This document shows positions 61,149 to 64,000 of a DNA stretch of 64,000 bases, one piece after another (within the stretch, counting starts at the first letter, position 1; the number at the start of each line of letters is the position of its first letter). The DNA lies in the NCBI RefSeq assembly GCF_007565055.1, contig NC_044553.1, positions 130,700,241-130,764,240 on the forward strand, in the 5' to 3' direction. Both the position numbers and the translations under genes were made by a program. The notes under the pieces were generated by a model. It was not told the origin of the DNA. It made no database searches and saw only the letters and a program-made list of their open reading frames with translations. This DNA comes from Rhinopithecus roxellana (lineage: Eukaryota > Chordata > Mammalia > Primates > Cercopithecidae).

Positions 61149-63718
61149 GAATTCATCTCACAGAGTTACACTTATGTTTCGTGGAGCAGTCCATTAACAC
61201 TGTCTTTGGGGAAACTGAGAAGGGCTTCTTTGGATCACATTGAGGCCTACGCTGATAAAGGAAATTTCCTCCGTTCAAAACGTGAAAGAAGCTTTCTGAG
61301 AAACTTCTTTCTGATCTGTGAGTTCATCTCACAGAGTTACAACCTCTTCCTCAAGAAGCAGTTTGCTAACACTCTTTTCGTGGAAACTGCAAAGTGATAT
61401 TTGGGAGCATATTGGGGCCCATGGTGATAAAGGAAATATCCTCACATAATAACTAAAGAGAAGCTTTCTGAGAAACTGCATTGCCATGTGTGAATGCAAC
61501 TCACAGAGTTACACGTTTCTCTTCAGTGATCAGTTTGTTAGCACAGTTTTCTGGAAATCTGCAATTAGATACTTCATAGCGCAATGAACATTACAGTGAC
61601 AAAGGAAATATCCAGATGAAAACTAGAAAGAAGCTTTCTTAGAAACTTCTTGGTGATGTGTGAATTCATCTCACAGAGTTACACTTATGTATCTTGGAAC
61701 AGTCCATTAACACTGTCTTTGGGGAAACTGAGAAGGGCTTCTTTGGATCACATTGAGGCCTACGCTGATAAAGGAAATTTCCTACGTTCAAAACGTGAAA
61801 GAAGCTTTCTGAGAAACTTCTTTCTGATCTGTGAGTTCATCTCACAGAGTTACAACCTCTGCCTCAAGAAGCAGTTTGCTAACACTCTTTTCGTGGAAAC
61901 TGCAAAGTGATATTTGGGAGCATATTGGAGCCCATGGTGATAAAGGAATTATCCTCACATAATAACTTAAAGAGAAGCTTTCTGAGAAAACTGAATTGCC
62001 ATGTGTGAATGCAACTCACAGAGTTACACGTATCTCTTCAGTGATCAGTTTGTTAGCACAGTTTTCTGGAAATCTGCAATTAGATACTTCATAGCGCAAT
62101 GAACATTACAGTGACAAAGGAAATATCCAGATGAAAACTAGAAAGAAGCTTTCTTAGAAACTTCTTGGTGATGTGTGAATTCATCTCACAGAGTTACACT
62201 TATGTATCAGTGGAACAGTCCATTAACACTGTCTTTGGGGAAACTGAGAAGGGCTTCTTTGGATCACATTGAGGCCTACGCTGATAAAGGAAATTTCCTC
62301 CGTTCAAAACGTGAAAGAAGCTTTCTGAGAAACTTCTTTCTGATCTGTGAGTTCATCTCACAGAGTTACAACCTCTGCCTCAAGAAGCAGTTTGCTAACA
62401 CTCTTTTCGTGGAAACTGCAAAGTGATATTTGGGAGCATATTGGGGCCCATGGTGATAAAGGAATTATCCTCACATAATAATTAAAGAGAAGCTTTCTGA
62501 GAAACTGAATTGCCATGTGTGAATGCAACTCACAGAGTTACACGTTTCTCTTCAGTGATCAGTTTGTTAGCACAGTTTTCTGGAAATCTGCAATTAGATA
62601 CTTCATAGCGCAATGAACATTACAGTGACAAAGGAAATATCCACAGATGAAAACTAGAAAGAAGCTTTCTTAGAAACTTCTTGGTGATGTGTGAATTCAT
62701 CTCACAGAGTTACACTTATGTTTCGCTGGAAGCAGTCCATTAACACTGTCTTTGGGGAAACTGAGAAGGGCTTCTTTGGATCACATTGAGGCCTTACGCT
62801 GATAAAGGAAATTTCCTCCGTTCAAAACGTGAAAGAAGCTTTCTGAGAAACTTCTTTCTGATCTGTGAGTTCATCTCACAGAGTTACAACCTCTGCCTCA
62901 AGAAGCAGTTTGCTAACACTCTTTTCGTGGAAACTGCAAAGTGATATTTGGGAGCATATTGGGGCCCATGGTGATAAAGGAATTATCCTCACATAATAAC
63001 TAAAGAGAAGCTTTCTGAGAAACTGAATTGCCATGTGTGAATGCAACTCACAGAGTTACACGTTTCTCTTCAGTGATCAGTTGTTAGCACAGTTTTCTGG
63101 AAATCTGCAATTAGATACTTCATAGCGCAATGAACATTACAGTGACAAAGGAAATATCCAGATGAAAACTAGAAAGAAGCTTTCTTAGAACCTTCTTGGT
63201 GATGTGTGAATTCATCTCACAGAGTTACACTTATGTTTCGTGGAGCAGTCCATTAACACTGTCTTTGGGGAAACTGAGAAGGGCTTCTTTGGATCACATT
63301 GAGGCCTACGCTGATAAAGGAAATTTCATCCGTTCAAAACGTGAAAGAAGCTTCTGAGAAACTTCTTTCTGATCTGTGAGTTCATTTCACAGAGATACAA
63401 CCTCTGCCTCAAGAAGCAGTTTGTTAACACTCTTTTCTTGGAATCTGCAAAGTGATATTGGGAGCCTATTGGGGCCATGGTGATAAAGGAATATCCTCAC
63501 ATAATAACTAAAGAGAAGCTTTCTGAGAAACTGCATTGCCATGTGTGAATGCAACTCACAGAGTTACACGTTTCTCTTCAGTGATCAGTTTGTTAGCACA
63601 GTTTTCTGGAAATCTGCAATTAGATACTTCATAGCGCAATGAACATTACAGTGACAAAGGAAATATCCACAGATGAAAACTAGAAAGAAGCTTTCTTAGA
63701 AACTTCTTGGTGATGTGT

Positions 63719-64000
63719 GAATTCATCTCACAGAGTTACACTTATGTTTCGTGGAACAGTCCATTAACACTGTCTTTGGGGAAACTGAGAAGGGCTTCTT
63801 TGGATCACATTGAGGCCTACGCTGATAAAGGAAATTTTCATCCGTTGTAAAGGTGAAAGAAGCATTCTGAGAAACTTCTTTCTGATCTGTGAGTTCATCT
63901 CACAGGAATTACAATCTCTGCCTCAAGAAGCAGTTTGCTAACAATCTTTTCGTGGAATCTGCAAAGTGATATTTGGGAGCCTATTGGGGCTCATGGTGAT
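63719..64000 (+). repeat. partial 3-mer unit at the right edge (A' and part of BC)
   Basis: The array runs off the end of the window inside a BC monomer. A' carries CATCCGTTGTAAAGG, as in the unit at 54,844, and an extra T in GAAATTTTCATCC. Confidence 0.9.

Larger units (their letters stand above)
59094..63718 (+). repeat. nine 3-mer HOR units (A'-BC-D')
   Basis: A' starts are at 59,094, 59,609, 60,123, 60,636, 61,149, 61,662, 62,177, 62,693 and 63,208. These are the most uniform units in the window, apart from one-base indels concentrated after about 60.9 kb (GGGCAGCC, AAGGAATATCC, AACTTAAAG, GAAAACTG, TATCAGTGG, TTCGCTGG, GCCTTACGC, AGTTGTTAGC). Confidence 0.93.
1..64000 (+). repeat. alpha-satellite (alphoid) centromeric array
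   Basis: The window is tandem monomers of about 171 bp (mostly 170-172) throughout, all in the same orientation, with no non-satellite sequence between them. Every monomer begins near GAATTC/GACTTC/GAATGC, followed by a CACAGAGTTAC-like block, a TTTGCTAACAC or TTTGTTAACAC block, a GTGGAATCTG-like block, an A-rich GGTGAAAAAGGAA-like block and an AGAAGCTTTCTGAGAAA block. This succession is the hallmark of primate alpha satellite. Eight main monomer classes (A-H) and one B/C chimera account for the array. Alpha satellite is the substrate of centromeric chromatin in simians; whether this stretch is the active kinetochore site cannot be read from sequence. Confidence 0.97.

Noticed and set aside
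1..64000. CRISPR array or bacterial tandem repeat
   Set aside because: The repeats are about 171 bp with no unique spacers between them, and the sequence is recognisably alphoid.

Overview
The whole 64-kb window is primate alpha-satellite (alphoid) centromeric DNA. It holds roughly 370 head-to-tail monomers of about 171 bp, all in one orientation. I see no supportable gene, RNA gene, transposon or CRISPR array. Monomers start at GAATTC/GACTTC/GAATGC after a GATGTGT or GATCTGT end, and carry the conserved CACAGAGTTAC and AGAAGCTTTCT blocks plus a pJalpha-like (A-box) motif. The short open frames that recur at every period are by-products of homogenised repeats.

Organism: a simian primate is certain at the level of repeat family. 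The monomers look closer to the monkey-type alphoid sequence (CACAGAGTTAC, CCGTTCAAAAC, AGCCCATAG) than to the human suprachromosomal families 1-3 as I remember them, and no canonical CENP-B box is visible. Multi-monomer higher-order repeats (HORs) point to a hominoid such as a gibbon, or to a New World monkey in which HORs and displaced CENP-B boxes have been reported. I cannot assign a species.

Layout: (1) 1-32,703 is a regular four-monomer HOR (A-B-C-D, about 686 bp): a partial unit, then 47 complete units. It carries several layers of internal segmental duplication, at spacings of about 1.37, 4.1, 8.9 and 9.6 kb. (2) 32,704-41,726 is a composite domain in which a divergent four-monomer cassette, E-F-G-H (about 670 bp), is inserted to give nine-monomer HORs (A-B-E-F-G-H-B-C-D, about 1,530 bp). 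These are mixed with one plain ABCD unit, one seven-monomer unit and one six-monomer unit. (3) 41,727-64,000 is a three-monomer HOR (A'-BC-D', about 513 bp) in which B and C are fused into one chimeric monomer. It is interrupted six times by an eight-monomer version, A'-BC-E-F-G-H-BC-D'. A near-identical tandem duplication of about 5,788 bp covers 41,690-53,265.

The most interesting structural result is that the 3-mer/8-mer pair on the right mirrors the 4-mer/9-mer pair in the middle, with the BC fusion replacing B or B-C. The window therefore records how one HOR family was shortened by monomer fusion while it kept the same inserted cassette. Clusters of single-base homopolymer indels, strongest at about 4.8-6.4 kb, suggest that parts of the assembly consensus are imperfect.
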